Part shown: one piece after another, positions 1-12,500 of the stretch | Position numbering within the stretch: position 1 is the stretch's first letter | Layout: each line of letters begins with the position of its first letter | Source of the DNA: Sisyra terminalis | Lineage: Eukaryota > Arthropoda > Insecta > Neuroptera > Sisyridae | Assembly (NCBI GenBank): GCA_958496175.1 | Contig: OY292276.1 | Coordinates: forward strand, 15,208,001-15,272,000 | Reading direction: 5' to 3' | Length of the DNA stretch: 64,000 nt | Notes under the pieces: model-generated | Databases searched by the model: none | What the model was told of the DNA's origin: nothing | The model's input: the letters and a program-made list of their open reading frames with translations, nothing else | Made by a program: the position numbers and the translations under genes

Positions 1-690
1 GCCTCGATCGTTACGTTATGCACCAATGGTGTAAATTTCATCCCAAATATCCATAAAAAAAAATTTCATAAAATCGACGAGCATTCGGTCGACGATTTTA
101 AATTTTGGAAAAGTTGAAAAAAAATGTTTTTCCCCTTAAGCTTTTCCGGGACCATATTTACACCAACGATAGAGTAATTAAAGCGCTATCGAATGAGCCT
201 ACTATCGTTAACCTACGATCGATAGTTTTCGCTAGAAATGGCGTTAAAGTTGAAAAAAGTGAAAAAAATCGCGAAACTTCACCTATTTTTGGGAGTTTTC
301 AAAATTTTTGCCAAAAAATTTTTGAAAAAAAAAATGAAAAATATTGACTATAGGATATGTTTTTTAGGCCTCCCATGACGTAACTAAGCCATTCCCAGAA
401 TCGTATTTCACGAAAATCGAAAATTCCACCAATTTCCGGGAATTTTTTCGATAATGACGTCATTGGGTGACGTCATTATGTATGGACGACGTCACATGTG
501 TGAACCAAAAAAAAAAAATCAACGTAATCGATCGATCACTTTTCAACCCCGATAGGTTGAAAGTAATGATCGAATTATTCGGCTGAAACTTAACGAAGAA
601 TAATTATTAACAATCGAAAGTGATAATGTAAGCTGTAACCAATCGTAATAAATTAGAAATACATTAATAGAAATAGAAAAAACAACTTAC
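1..690. other. AT-rich intergenic DNA with clustered CRE-like palindromes
   Basis: I see no supportable gene here. An 80-codon reading frame at 105-347 is lysine/phenylalanine-rich low-complexity sequence with no recognisable family. The notable content is a hairpin at 451-478 made of two TGACGTCA octamers in inverted orientation, and a third GACGTCA at 488-494. Runs of A and T dominate the rest. Confidence 0.5.
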
Positions 691-753
691 AGAACCGAGT
701 CTGGAACCACTGATCTTCCGCTTGAGAGTCCACTGCTCAATCATCTTGGCCAT
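691..753 (-). CDS. Possible first coding exon of an unidentified gene running off the left edge
   Basis: On the minus strand an ATG at 753-751 opens 21 codons (starting MAKMIEQWTLKRK and ending GSRLGS) that run straight into a strong donor, GTAAGT, at 690-685. The exon closes in phase 0 and the bases before the ATG are a plausible insect initiation context. Downstream exons would lie beyond position 1 of this window. I do not recognise the peptide. It is too short to prove coding, and the main support is the start codon paired with a consensus donor. Confidence 0.35.
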
Positions 754-1463
754 TAGAAGATATATGTATTGTGCGTTTAAACTCATATTTAAAGATTTCT
801 CAATCGGTTGAAACTTGAAAATTTTTTTCGATCGAAGGAATTTGATTTTTCCGAAAATATTTTAACCATAGCTTCGCCAGGTTAATCCCAGAAAATTTGT
901 CAAAAGACATGGTAACATTTTAATGTCTCTCATCCTCTTTTTCGAAAAAACCAAACTTGTATTTGAATAGGATCCTCTAACGTTATATGTAATCTTTATT
1001 ATTAATAACAGGGATTAAGGACATCGAAAAGTTAAGATATTTTCGATATTGGCTTTTATCGTATTATTCGATAATAAATCTATCGAAAAACATTGTACCT
1101 ACCTTACTTACCTTATCGATGTATTAATTTAACTCATCTATATATTCTAACTGTAAAAAAAGCTCTGAAATATAAAATTCAAAAGGATGGGTGTGGTAAA
1201 TCGAATTGAAACAATGAATTCTATTAAAATAAATTTATTAAAATAAAATATAAATTACATTTATACAATCATAAAATAAGAATTTCTTACATATGTACAA
1301 TTGTTTATATATATATATTATGTAAAAGTATCAATTGCTTCAATCATATAAAAATATTAAGTTAATAAAATAGCTCTTGATTTTTCTTATTTTCTGATTA
1401 TTTATCACTTAAAGCACTTTATCACTTCACGATCACTGATTTATGGAAACACAATTTACACCA

Positions 1464-1787
1464 CTAACTGTAAAAGTATATACATTCGTGTTCTTCTCGA
1501 TAGATATCGATTGTGGAAATGATATCCTTGAGGAATTCGATTGATGATTCTCGAACGAACCGCATCCATTCTTCAAACGTCCATTTGGAAATGGTGAAAA
1601 CTTCAAATCCATTGAAAAAATAACGGTTGTCTTCGGTCAGCTTCTTCTGTAGCGAAAAATTCAATTAAAACAATTTTTTCAAGTTTCACAAACTTGACAC
1701 TTACTAGATATTTATCTCCCAAAATGATGATACTTTCTTCAATCCCAACAAAATTGCCCTTGTCCTCAATTTTCAGGTAATTTGAAT
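1464..1787 (-). CDS. 3' end of an unidentified minus-strand gene (two exons)
   Basis: Two minus-strand exons join cleanly: 1787-1705 (enters in phase 1 after a TTTTCAG acceptor, leaves in phase 0 at CTA|GTAAGT) and 1646-1464 (after CTACAG, ending TAG). The encoded C-terminus includes LKIEDKGNFVGIEESI, then KKLTEDNRYFFNGFEVF and SKWTFEEWMRFVRESS, and ends EECIYFYS-like (EHECIYFYS). It looks like a compact folded domain of about 88 residues rather than random translation. I do not recognise the family. Upstream exons, if present, would be to the right within the repeat-rich 1.9-4.9 kb stretch, and I could not find them. An alternative is a short protein starting at an ATG just before the first exon. 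Confidence 0.45.
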
Positions 1788-1899
1788 CTGAAAACATAAA
1801 TTGATTTAAGTTAACAAAACAAATCATATCATAAGTCGAAGTTATATTAAGTAGTAAATTAAGGAACATAGGCCGCAGCCCAATTTCATACCTAAATAA

Positions 1900-3260
1900 A
1901 TGGTTGCCTAAATAAAACAGTTTGTAAAAAAACGGAAAATTGCAAGGACTGCATTTCCTGATAAGAGTGATTTTTTCGACGATTTAAAAAACAAGACCCT
2001 TACGTGAAATTGATATGTGAACAACATTTTGTTCTGTGTGCAAAGAGACTCCCGCAACAGCGTTTCAAAATTTCAAAATAGAAAAATTTAAGCTGCACAA
2101 AAAGGATATACGGGATAGATTTAGACATAGACATTTTTAACGAAATTGCAAAAAGTGAATTTTCATTAAGTGGCTTAATCCTTGGCAAATAAAAACGGGA
2201 AGTTAAGGAGCTAAATATCCATGCGAAATATTTCGTCTTAAATTGGGCCATTTCAACGGGGTGACTTTTCATTATGAGGCCTAGTTTTCTCAACGGATTA
2301 AGAATCAAGGCGATCAAGTGAATTGTTATGTGAAAAAATGTTCTTCCTGTGGGTAACAAGAAACAAACAATTCTATTTCAAAGTTTCAAAAAGGACAATT
2401 TTCATCTACAAAATAAAGTTATTAAATTAATGGATAATAATATATGTCTTATGACTCAATTTCATCTTTATTACGACATTTGATGATGACTGATGATGAC
2501 AGCCAAAAACTGTTGAAATGCGTCGTAATAAAGAAGAAATTTAGTCATAATACATATATTATTATCCATTAAATTATTAATTGTGACCCTGAAATAAATA
2601 AAATACTTATCAATGTTATACAAAATAAGGGTATACGGATTGTTTTTTTTTTTTTTGCTGAAATTGAGATGAATATTATTAATAGAATCATCCTTTATGA
2701 TGCTTACAAAAAATATTTTGTTTTTAACGGGAAAGTGTATCATTATCAATTTTCAAGTGCAAAAAAGAATATATGGAATGTTTTTTTCGCTGCAAACGAA
2801 CATTTTATTGTTACTTTATTCATCCTTAATGTATTTGCTTGAAAATATAATTCATTTTTTTGCTAATTCCTTGAAAAAATAAAACGGAATAATTAGGAAG
2901 TTAAAAATCCATGAAGAAAATTTGCCTTGAAATTGGTCGTTTGCAAGGAGGTGAGTTTTCCTTATAAGGGCTGTGTTATAAGCGGATTATAAAACAATGT
3001 GTGGGTAGAAGTGTGAAAAAATTTTTCGCCCTGTGTGCTAAAGGGCAGGCAAATATCGTTTAAAAATTCAAAAATACTTTTTTCAATTGCAAAAAAAAGG
3101 ATATAAGGGATGATTTTTTTCTCGGGGTAAACGAATACAATATTGTTGATTGAATCGTCCGCAATGTATTTGCATAAAAATATAATACATTTTGTGTCAA
3201 TTTTTGCAAATACAATTTCCATTATATATAAAAAAAATAAAGACATTCTTCGTCTATGAC
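1900..3260. repeat. Several diverged copies of one dispersed repeat
   Basis: Three or more related segments occur around 1990-2400, 2580-2880 and 2890-3250. They share blocks such as the AAAAAGGATATA(C/A)GGGAT run, the GAAAAAATxTTC..CCTGTG run and the GTAAACGAA run. No intact transposase or reverse transcriptase frame was found, so the class is unknown. The open frames here are by-products of the repeats. Confidence 0.5.
2419..2580. repeat. Hairpin (foldback) element with a hammerhead-like centre
   Basis: The sequence starting TTAATGGATAATAATATATG (left arm) returns inverted as CATATATTATTATCCATTAA (right arm). The arms continue inward through TTTATTACGACA and its complement. The middle, about 2481-2520, holds TGATGATGACTGATGATGAC followed by a short stem and GAAATGCGTCG. 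The whole is about 160 bases with no coding capacity. See the separate finding on the core motif. Confidence 0.6.
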
Positions 3261-4895
3261 TTTTTAAGAATTAAGACTTGGGATTTTCAGCCCTTATTCG
3301 TAACTATCACTTATTAAAACTGATAACACTGTCTTTTGAATTCCTCGCTCTAAAAATTCACTAATGGTTGTTCAACGATCTTTGTTCAGTATGATGGAGA
3401 AGATGAGGAACATCGATAGTAAAAATAATCCTCGTTTGTTGTCATCTGATAACTTTGTTGGCTTACTAAAGTATATCAAAAGATTGAGCAAAAAAAATAA
3501 AGTCTTTACTTCACAGGTTACGAAAGATTTCCTCTTCATGTTCTGAAGAAAACTTTATGGGAAATAAACTCATTATAGTTATTGCAATAATAATGATAAG
3601 CATAAATTATATCTTTGGACACTAATATATTATTAGGAAACTTCGAATTTTCTCCTTATTGTAACATAGAAGTTATACTGTCACAAATATAGTAAGGCAT
3701 GTATGGTTGCATATACAATACATTTTAAAAATCGTTTCTTTTTTAGCCCAAGCCTTAAGCCCCTTAACCTTTGAATTTATAAGTCGAGTATCTTCTTAAT
3801 CTAAAACTTAATTGAAATTTACTTTCGACTGCGTAATTTCAATTTATCAATTAAAAATAAGCAGGTGAATTAAAAATATAACGTAACCGACGATTCCTTC
3901 GTCTGTTCACTTCTGAATATTTTAAAATTAAATGCGTCAAAAGCTCTTTTCAATATTTTTTTTACTTGTTCCAGATTTCATATTAAGTTTGATGGGAATC
4001 AAGGATAATATTAATATCAAAAGAAGCATAAATTTTAATTTTCAAAGAACAATATCGAAATTAAATATCTTGAGTATTAAATTTTTAGAAGACTGTTATA
4101 TTGCAAAAAAAATTTTGTTACTTGTAACGAAAATATATAGATTTCTAATTAGTTATTAATTATAGGTATATAATTAACATTTTTATAATCAAACTATGGT
4201 TTATGTTAGTGGTGGCATTCAACCGGTTCGCACCGGTTCGATAGAACCGTTTCGTAAATGTTTCTCAAGTTCGGCGAACCGCTAGTTAAAAGTAAAAAAA
4301 ATATGCTTTAAAGTTTGAATTTTATTACTGTAAAATTTCAGATCCTCGATGAAAATAGATTGAAAAATTATTCAGAGGACTAGGATCAAAAATAATCGGT
4401 TAAAACTTTATTTATTACATGCGACGATTCGGCTCCTTTATTGAGCCTTCCTCAGGCGTTCGTAAAAAATCGTTTTAACTTTGTTAACAATTATTGTAGT
4501 CATAATTTATTTTTGTAGACATGGTACAGTTGGTAAAAGCAATAATGAAACTTCCAAGATATATAAAAATTTCAATAAAAAATAAATCATTTTTCGATAA
4601 AAAATAATAATTAAAAAATTCAATTAAAAATTTACACTTCACAGTGTAAATTGTCCATATTAGCTTTTTGAAAAGGTTTCTTATATTACTTTAATTTGTC
4701 AATGGGTGTAGTTAGTAGCAAAAATATTTGACCTTGTCGCTAGAGCTTTACAGTTTCGAACCCTATTTTTCTGGATTGGAAGTAGCAAAAGCTCTTGCAT
4801 TACAGAGTTTAACCTGCATGACGTTTTTTAGTTTATATTCCCTGAAGTAGGTGATATTTATATATAACCATAGAAATATTACTGCAAACACTGAA
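3261..4895. other. Intergenic region with transposon fragments
   Basis: No gene can be supported. A 60-codon frame at 3364-3546 starts in a fair context but has no recognisable family. At 4206-4285 there is a fragment built on repeated ACCGGTTCG words, typical of a hAT terminus. At 4325-4470 lies a copy of the repeat seen again at 16.7-17.1 kb (see its own entry). Confidence 0.4.
4325..4475 (-). repeat. Penelope-like or other retroelement 3' fragment
   Basis: Read on the minus strand this contains CGCCTGAGGAAGGCTC, a loop, GAGCC, GAATCGTCGCATGTAATAAA, then the block AATAATTTTTGATCCTAGTC and a GAGGATCTGAAA tail. The same order of blocks occurs twice, inverted, at 16725-17125. GGCTC and GAGCC form a five-base stem between CTGAGGA and GAA. 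No protein-coding part is attached here. Confidence 0.5.
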
Positions 4896-7800
4896 ATGAA
4901 TTTCATCATCAATTTTCCAATTATATTTTACGCAATTCAATTGATTCGATCAAGCTTTTCTTCTATGCACATTTTGGTACTACTTTAATTGTTCTCCTGT
5001 ACTTTATCAGAGAACTACATAAAATAATTGTTTTTTTTTAGGATGCTGGCATAGTGAAACCGCGACGTGGCGATGTTGGAATGATATTTTGTAAGAAAAA
5101 TGTCTCAATTAATTTCTTTTTATTGAAACTTACCCTCAAAAACTTTGATTTATCGTTATTACTATCTTTAGACATTACCATCCAGAACACTTGTAAAATC
5201 AGTTACCATGTGGTCGTAAAAATGCTCAATTGTTGTGAAAATTTACCTGAAGAAGAACGAAGTTGTAAAGTTAGTACTATAGATAGAGCTTTTCTCTCTA
5301 TGTTTAAATGGTGTTTGGTTTTCAGATGATTCATCTGATTGGAGGTGATATGGGAATCTTGCCCGCCAATATCACAAGAAATGTGTCACTAATCTATCCG
5401 AACTTAGTAAGATAAAGTTTCTAAATGCTTTGAAATACTGAAAAGATTATGCTTACCCAATTTTTAAACGGAAAAAATTCTTATTTTTTGTAGTACTTAC
5501 ACGATCGAATTGGTCAGTGTTTAATCGCTGTCTATTATCGAGGACCTTCAACTGTCACGAAAGAACTTCAAGTTGAGATTCCTTTCAATACAACTGTAAC
5601 GACTTTAACCGTTAACCCAATTCTTAAAAGTATGTTCAGTTGAAAATATTCAAAGAAAAATTAACGGAAAATATCAATCACACTTATTGTATAATTTTGA
5701 ACTTGGTGCCAAAACTTTGATCTAATATTAAGGGAGCGTTATATTTAAACTATTTCCTGTAACAAATTATCAGAAAACAAGAGCTTTAGCCAATCGTCGG
5801 TATTTTAGTATAGAGAGACGAGAAGAAAGTTAATGGGATCGGCTGCTCTAAAATCTTCAAAATTTGGACTTTAGCTACTTAGTCCTTATTCTGTATCCTT
5901 AGTTGCTAAGAATTAATGATGTTTTCTTCTATGACCTAATCACTGAATAATTTTGGTTCCTGCAGGTTACTACAACCTTATGGAAGCCAAGCACTGCGAG
6001 ACCCACGACTTTGACTCTCTGAAAGATTGTATTCCCGTCAATTGTGCCATCAAATACAGTGGACATCGAAACTATTTTAGCACTATTTTAAAAAAATGCG
6101 TTGAAGTTCCAGAATGTATTTCAAATGAATCGAAACCCTTTCCAAATATTGTAAAAAATTAAAGTCCATTTATGATTGATAAAAAAGAAGTTCCATTTTA
6201 GGCTTACATAAGGAGGAATAATAAATGTCGTGATTTGGAAAATGTCTTAAGCACTGATGATATTAAATTGTTGCAAGAATATGCTTTGCCCGTGGAACGC
6301 CGTGAGAAATCTGTGCCACATATAATGGTATTTCAATGATTAAATTCAATTATTCTTTTACTTTTTTGAAGTTACACTTCTTTAGTGGCGTTACGAAAAA
6401 AAAATAATCAAACTGAATTTTTGAGACCATAGCGACAATCATTTAGTTCAAATTTGAGACAATGATTGTATTTCACCCTCACGTGTGTGTTTACAATATT
6501 TGTTCTTTGTCTTTGTCGACATATATGCTTACATATTACATACGTTTGCCTCTTAATAAGAAAATTAAATTTCATTAATAAAAAAGATTTTTTTTTGGAA
6601 TTAATCAATAAAATATTTCAAATGATGTAAGTTGCTTGATACATTATATTTTTCAATATTTGAATTAAAAATCAGTTTCAATAGATAGGTATAAATGGGA
6701 AAATAAAATATACAATTACTATTATATTAACATAATTTTTAGGACGTTGCTATTTAGGATTATTTATACATTTCTATGCATGATATTTTATGGCAACAAT
6801 CTACTTCTATATGGTAAATGTACTTCTATATTGATAAACTTTAAATTTATATAATATGTAATACACATTTTGTATAAGTAGCCAAATGTATATACATTAG
6901 ACTGGGCCAAAAAAATCGAATATTTTGTTTTTGAAAAGTATATCGAAAATATTATTCAAGGTGACAGAAAAAAATATCGGAAAGGTTTGAGCCCTTATTA
7001 TTAATATTAAGAGGTCTATCATCTTAAATTTCGATTTTTTATTTGTGCTTTCATTTTTGCGTCAATGCTGTTAAACTATCAAGGTAAAAAAAAATCATTT
7101 GCACATATACTTATAGAAAATTAAATTGCCTACAAAGAACGACTATTTGAAAATTTTTGCCAAATACGCCGTTTCCGAATAATCATGCTTTAAACATTGA
7201 TGAAATTTTTAGATTTACATTCTTTATTTTGGAATTTTGTAACTAACGAACAAATAAATATAAAGAAATTAACAATATAGATTCTTGAAGGGAATTTAAC
7301 GTTCTACAAAAAAGGTTTCTTAACGTTTTTACATAAAGTCTCTTTTTCAAAAGTTAGTCACAATTAAAGTTGAAGGAAAAATTAAATTATTGTTTTTTTC
7401 GTTGTTGAACCAACATTGAAATAGTGATTTTATGTAAAAACGTTAAGGAACCTTTTTTGTAGAACGTTAAATTCCCTTCAAGAATCTATATTGTTCCTTT
7501 CTATATATTTATTTGTTCGTTAGTTACAAAATTTCAAAATAAAGAAGATAAATCTAAAAATTATATCAATGTTTAAAGCTTGATTATTCGGAAACGGCGT
7601 ATCTGGCGAAAATTTTCAAATAAACGTTTTTTGTAGGGAATTTAATTTTCTATAAATATATGTGCAGATATTTTTTTTACCTTGATAGTTTAACAGCATT
7701 GACGCAAAAATGAAACCACAAATAAAAAATCGAAATTAAAGATGATAGACCTCTTAATATTTATATTAAGGGCTCAAACCTTTTTTTGTCACCTTGAACA

Positions 7801-8800
7801 ATATTTTCGATATACTTTTCAAAAAAAAAAAAATAGTCGATTTTTTTGGCCCAATCTAATATACATATTATACAGAATTTACAAACATCCAACTGTGTTT
7901 ACATACAGTATCTATGTATAAGTAGCCAATTTAATCTTTCATTTGAAAACCAGTAACTTTCAGTGAAATATTCACAGCCCAATACTGATACAACTGACAA
8001 ATGACTAAAATTATCAATTGAATGAAATCGAAATGACAGTTGAAACTAATGACAAGATAGTTCAAATTTAAGACGATAATTATTATATTTGTATTCCACT
8101 CACATGGATGTGTTTACAACTTTATATTCTTTGTCCTTTATATATGTTTTATAATTATGTATTTTGATATCAAAAAAAATTGCGTTTATAATTGTATCAT
8201 ACTTAGAACAAACCACTTATAGCTAGTATACCAATTCAGGCACCATCTGAAAAGGCTACGGCAGATGATTGAAATCATCTTTTTAATAATACCAAAGAAG
8301 TATTACTTACTACATCGTTTTTTTTTTGCTTTAGAATTTGCACTGCCATCATGGACTTGTTGAGAACAATTCAGGGTTTTGCGTCTGTGATCCCGGATGG
8401 ACTTCAGCACCGTTTAATCGGGAACTGTTCGAAAGCGGCGACGTCGAAATTCACATGTGTACCATCAATGCCAAAGACCAAAAGAAGTACAAACCAAAAC
8501 CATTTCATCGACTGATCATAATTCTGGGGGTAAATAGGAAGTTTGAATTTGGCTAATATTTGAATTTATTTGTTTTGTTTTTCGTAGGTCTTAGGTATTT
8601 TCGTGACATTAGCTGTGGTTACTTCAATGTTTTTCTTTACTTTGAACTCTTCAAGTCCCACATATGCCGAAATGTGTCCACCACCGTGTAATGATCAAAG
8701 TGAATCAACAGCGACACCAGCATGGAATTCCTCCGACTTTGATAGCACAGGAGATAACTCTGAAATAGTCGAACGAAGTGAGGAGACAGATGAAGATTAA
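4896..8800 (+). CDS. Unidentified type I membrane protein with EGF-like segment
   Basis: Nine exons join in frame to about 387 residues: 4896-4976, 5042-5090, 5172-5269, 5326-5406, 5494-5629, 5966-6150, 6202-6327, 8335-8529, 8588-8800 (stop TAA). Exon 1 is the least certain; it gives a hydrophobic start (MNFIINFPIIFYAIQLI) that could be a signal peptide and splices in phase to exon 2. The middle is cysteine-rich with N-glycosylation sites (NIT, NVS, NTT). Exon 8 carries CVCDPGW, the hallmark of an EGF-like loop. Near the C-terminus a single membrane helix (LIIILGVLGIFVTLAVVTSM) spans the last splice, followed by a short acidic tail ending SEETDED. I do not recognise the family; a cell-surface or secretory-pathway receptor-like role is inference only. 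A large foldback element sits in intron 7. Confidence 0.7.
6892..7864. mobile_element. Large foldback transposable element
   Basis: Two arms of about 440 bases are near-perfect inverted copies: 6892-7348 and 7427-7864, separated by about 80 bases. The ends read TAGACTGGGCC on the left and the complement of TAGATTGGGCC on the right, so a TA target duplication is possible. There is no open frame of note. It lies inside intron 7 of the EGF-like membrane protein gene. The small mismatch between the arms suggests a fairly recent insertion. Confidence 0.75.
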
Positions 8801-9400
8801 TAGTAGATTTACTTTTACTTCAAAAATTTTTAATTAATAATGAAAACTTGTATTGGAAAAATAGAATATATGTAAAACTTACTACAGATTTAATATCCAA
8901 AACTTGTAAAAAATCATTACATATCATTTGAAAAACGTACACTTAGTTTAACTATCCTAATCAATTGGGTAACTACATAGAACTCAATTCTTATTATCAC
9001 CAAAGCCGACAACCCTTAAGATCTTCTACCCCGAAACTAATTCCTCTTTCACATACATGCTTTTGATGGTACAAAATTTTCTAGAATATTTTTGGGAATC
9101 AATTATTAAAACAAACATTTCTACAAACTTCTGACGTTACTTGATTTTTTGTGATTTAGTAATTTAGGTGTAAGTATAGTCAATTTTTGATAACAGCCCG
9201 AATCGAAGCAAATGCGTGGTTTTTGATTGTAAAATCAACAATGGGTTTATTAAAATGTTTGCATTTCTAATAGAAAATTTAAGTGGTTTGATATCAAGTT
9301 TTATATATGTGAACTAGATGAGAACTTATCGTTAGATAAATACGCAACTAAATGTGTAGTTGTATCAATCGCATAAGTATGAGTATGTTGGGGCGTCGTA
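8801..9400. other. Intergenic region between membrane protein gene and neuropeptide gene
   Basis: Contains the 3' untranslated region of the upstream gene. I saw no further gene, RNA or clear repeat. Confidence 0.4.
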
Positions 9401-9414
9401 AGCTTGAGTTGGTT

Positions 9415-9470
9415 AGCGCTTTAAAAGCTCAGTGGTACGATAGCGAACAGTTCATTTTTCGATCGACGCT
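9415..9470 (+). promoter_or_regulatory. Candidate TATA-less core promoter of the neuropeptide gene
   Basis: A TCAGT arthropod initiator word lies at 9429-9433, about 100 bases before the signal-peptide ATG at 9532. The surrounding 60 bases are unusually GC-balanced for this window. This is a motif match only; no clear TATA box is present at -30. Confidence 0.25.
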
Positions 9471-9531
9471 CGCCGGAAATAAGCTGCGAGATTATTAACG
9501 AAGGGTTGCCGTTGTTACAAATTTTGGAAAT

Positions 9532-12500
9532 ATGGGAATCTGCAATACGTTTGTGATTTTTGTCGGTGTTTGTACGATGGTTACGGCTTTTACAATTCCA
9601 CATGTAAGTACCTTAATTAATAACAAAAAATATTTTTTCTCTGAAAATTAGCTAAACAATCTGTTGATGCAAAAAACTATAGGTATGCTATTCATAGTTT
9701 GAAGTGGAAACTGTGCAAAATGTAGACCAATTTTGGTAAAATACAAACAGGAGGAGGGGGATTTATGAAAATTTAATTAACGTAAAACTTAATTTAACTT
9801 ATTAACCAACTCTAAACCTCTAAGCTTCCCTTAAGAGGATCGGTTCTTAAAGATGCTTGTATAACTATTTTATTTAAATCAGTCTTAGCACCAATTTCCA
9901 CACTATATTTAAAAAAAGAATTGAATTGTACGTAATTATTTACAATTTATCTTGCATAAAGTAGGAAACTTTAGGAAAAATCTTTATGCTTCTTAGGAAG
10001 TATTTCTTACCCTTTTTAGTAGTTATTACCACTTTGAATCTAAAAAAATATGCTCTTACAACCCCTTTAGAATGTATATATGCTTTAGTTAAATAAAAAA
10101 AAATCAGAAGAATTTAAATTTTTGAGTTTCCCTCACCTTCCTGGAATTGTTCTTTAGCGCCCTAAGAAGAACCATTGTTGATCATGTCAAGTTGTTGGCT
10201 ATGCTTTGTTAGTCAGAAGAAGAATTTCAATAAACAGAAGATAAGCTTTATGTTTACAATAAGATAGGCTTAGTCTTCTTATATTATTTTTATATTTTTA
10301 TATCCCTAGTCTTCCCAGAATAGCACTTTGTTATTATTTATTCATACTATTGTATCGAAAGAAAAATAAAAATAATAAGATATTCCACACCAAGGGAGGT
10401 ACAAATAAGCCTTTAAACTTAAATAACTCTTTAGTTTTTAGATTTTAATTCTTTAACTTAAATAGCTTTTCTCTAATCTAAAGTAAAATGGCTTTAAATT
10501 TCCGGAAATATTTTTTCCAAGATTTGTCTTTAAGCAAATTAGGCCCGCACCTAGAGTGACGAAGTTTTGATGGATGTTAAATAATGTATACTGCATTTAT
10601 ATATATATATGTGTATGAGATTTAACTATCTTATTATAACTTCGATATTCCTGATTTTTAATGTCCGACCGAACTTTCGGATTCGGCTTAGTTTCGGCAA
10701 AAAAACGAGTTTCGGCTTGACGACAGCCGAAACTGAAACTACGACCGAAACTGAATTCGTGAGATAAAGATGTTAAGAAATTATTGTTTCGCACTTAGAA
10801 TATTGGGTTCTTCAATTGTGAATACTGATAATTAATTATCAATTCAATAAAATTATTTTGTTTTTAAGATGTCAAAAAAAGTACTTTATGTTTTGAATAC
10901 TTAAACATATTAGGTTAAAAGTAATTTTGTTTTCTAACTTTTTTTATTTTATGTTATTAGTAACTAATATTTAAAAATCAACCACTTATTTCAGCAGTAA
11001 TGTATCATTTGAAATTAGAAGTAATAATAATATGCTATGTTAATGATTAGCTCAAATAAGGTATTAAATGAAGAATAAATGAACAATAAACAACTGTAGG
11101 ATTTAAAAGTAAAGAGTGACTAATTATGATTAATTTTTTGTCCTATGAAACCGTGGCCTTATATGGAAGCTATGGTTTCGGTTTCGACCGTAAAACAACT
11201 TTCGGTCTTCTACTGCTTTTTGATAATGCTGCAATCTATATACATTTGGGATTTAATGGATACCCTTTTTCCAGGTGTACATATAAATTATTAGACAAAA
11301 CCATGGAGCTCTAGTCTCGCAATGTTGCATTTTCTACTTTATTTTTAATTTAACTCATTAATAAATTGGTTCATTATGAAATTTAGCCACCGAAGAGAAA
11401 AATATGCCGTATTAGAACTGAGTTAACAAAAAAAATGTGGTTGGAATAAAAAACTAAATAGATAATGCAACGTTGCCAAATATTGACTGACCTAAAAGGG
11501 ATTTAATCCAATCATGGATACCCATTTTCCAGGTGTACATATAATATGTACACATTAACATTATATGGGGTAACAATGTATGTACACCTGGAAAAAGGGT
11601 ATCCATGATTGGACTAAATCCCTTTTAGGTCAGTCAATATTTGGCAACGTTGCATTATCAATTTTGTTTTTTATTCCAATCACGATTTTTTTGTTACCTC
11701 AGTTCTAATACGGCATATTTTTCTCTTTGCTGGCTAAATTTTCATTATGAACCGATTTAATTGTGAGTTAAATTTAAAACAAAGTAGAAAATGCAACATT
11801 ACCAGACTTGAGGCACATGATTTTGTCTAATATTTTTACTGTTTAGTCGATTAGAAGGTATTTTTTTAAAAAAATATAATCATTTAAAATCTGCTCCTAA
11901 TATGCAATTTCATCATATTTCGTTTACAATAAAACATAATTTTCAAAATGGAGTCATCGATATTTTTTACGAAATTTATAAATCCGAAAAAAGGAAATCA
12001 AAAGATCTATTTTTTTAATTTTTCAAAAAAAAATCAATTTTAATTGGAATGTAGAGAAAGAGTTTGAATTTGAAATGCCTTTATTGTTCCAATCAATTAT
12101 TGTAATAGTCTCTACCATTTAAACTAATGATTTTCGGAATAACGACCCTGCAAATCGATTCTTAGTTAAACTTTAGATTTTTTCATTATTTCAACTGCTA
12201 TAAATAAGAGGAATACATTTTAGAATCGATTTATAGAAATCGACATTTATAGAAAGAAAAAGTCCTATTTTAATCTTTAAAAGCAGATCTTGTTTGAGAA
12301 TTATTTTTTGAATTTTTTTGATATCTCTGGTACCTACAGATTTCGAGTTAGATCAGAATTTCCAACTAGTGAACATAAACAGAAGCTCCTTAAAAAAGAT
12401 TTGGCTCAAGTGTAATTTAGCAAACCTACAATCTGGCAATGTTGCATTTTCGACTTTGTTTTTAATTTAATTCGCGATATTTTTGTTAATTCAATTCTAA

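Noticed and set aside
105..347. 80-codon plus-strand reading frame
   Set aside because: Low-complexity composition, no family signal, no splice partners.
2000..2359. 119-codon minus-strand frame
   Set aside because: It lies in a repeat with several diverged copies whose frames are not conserved.
3364..3546. 60-codon plus-strand frame in good start context
   Set aside because: No family signal, no in-phase downstream exon found.
9415..9470. DPE downstream of the initiator
   Set aside because: Spacing from TCAGT to the nearest GATCGA word does not match the strict +28 position.
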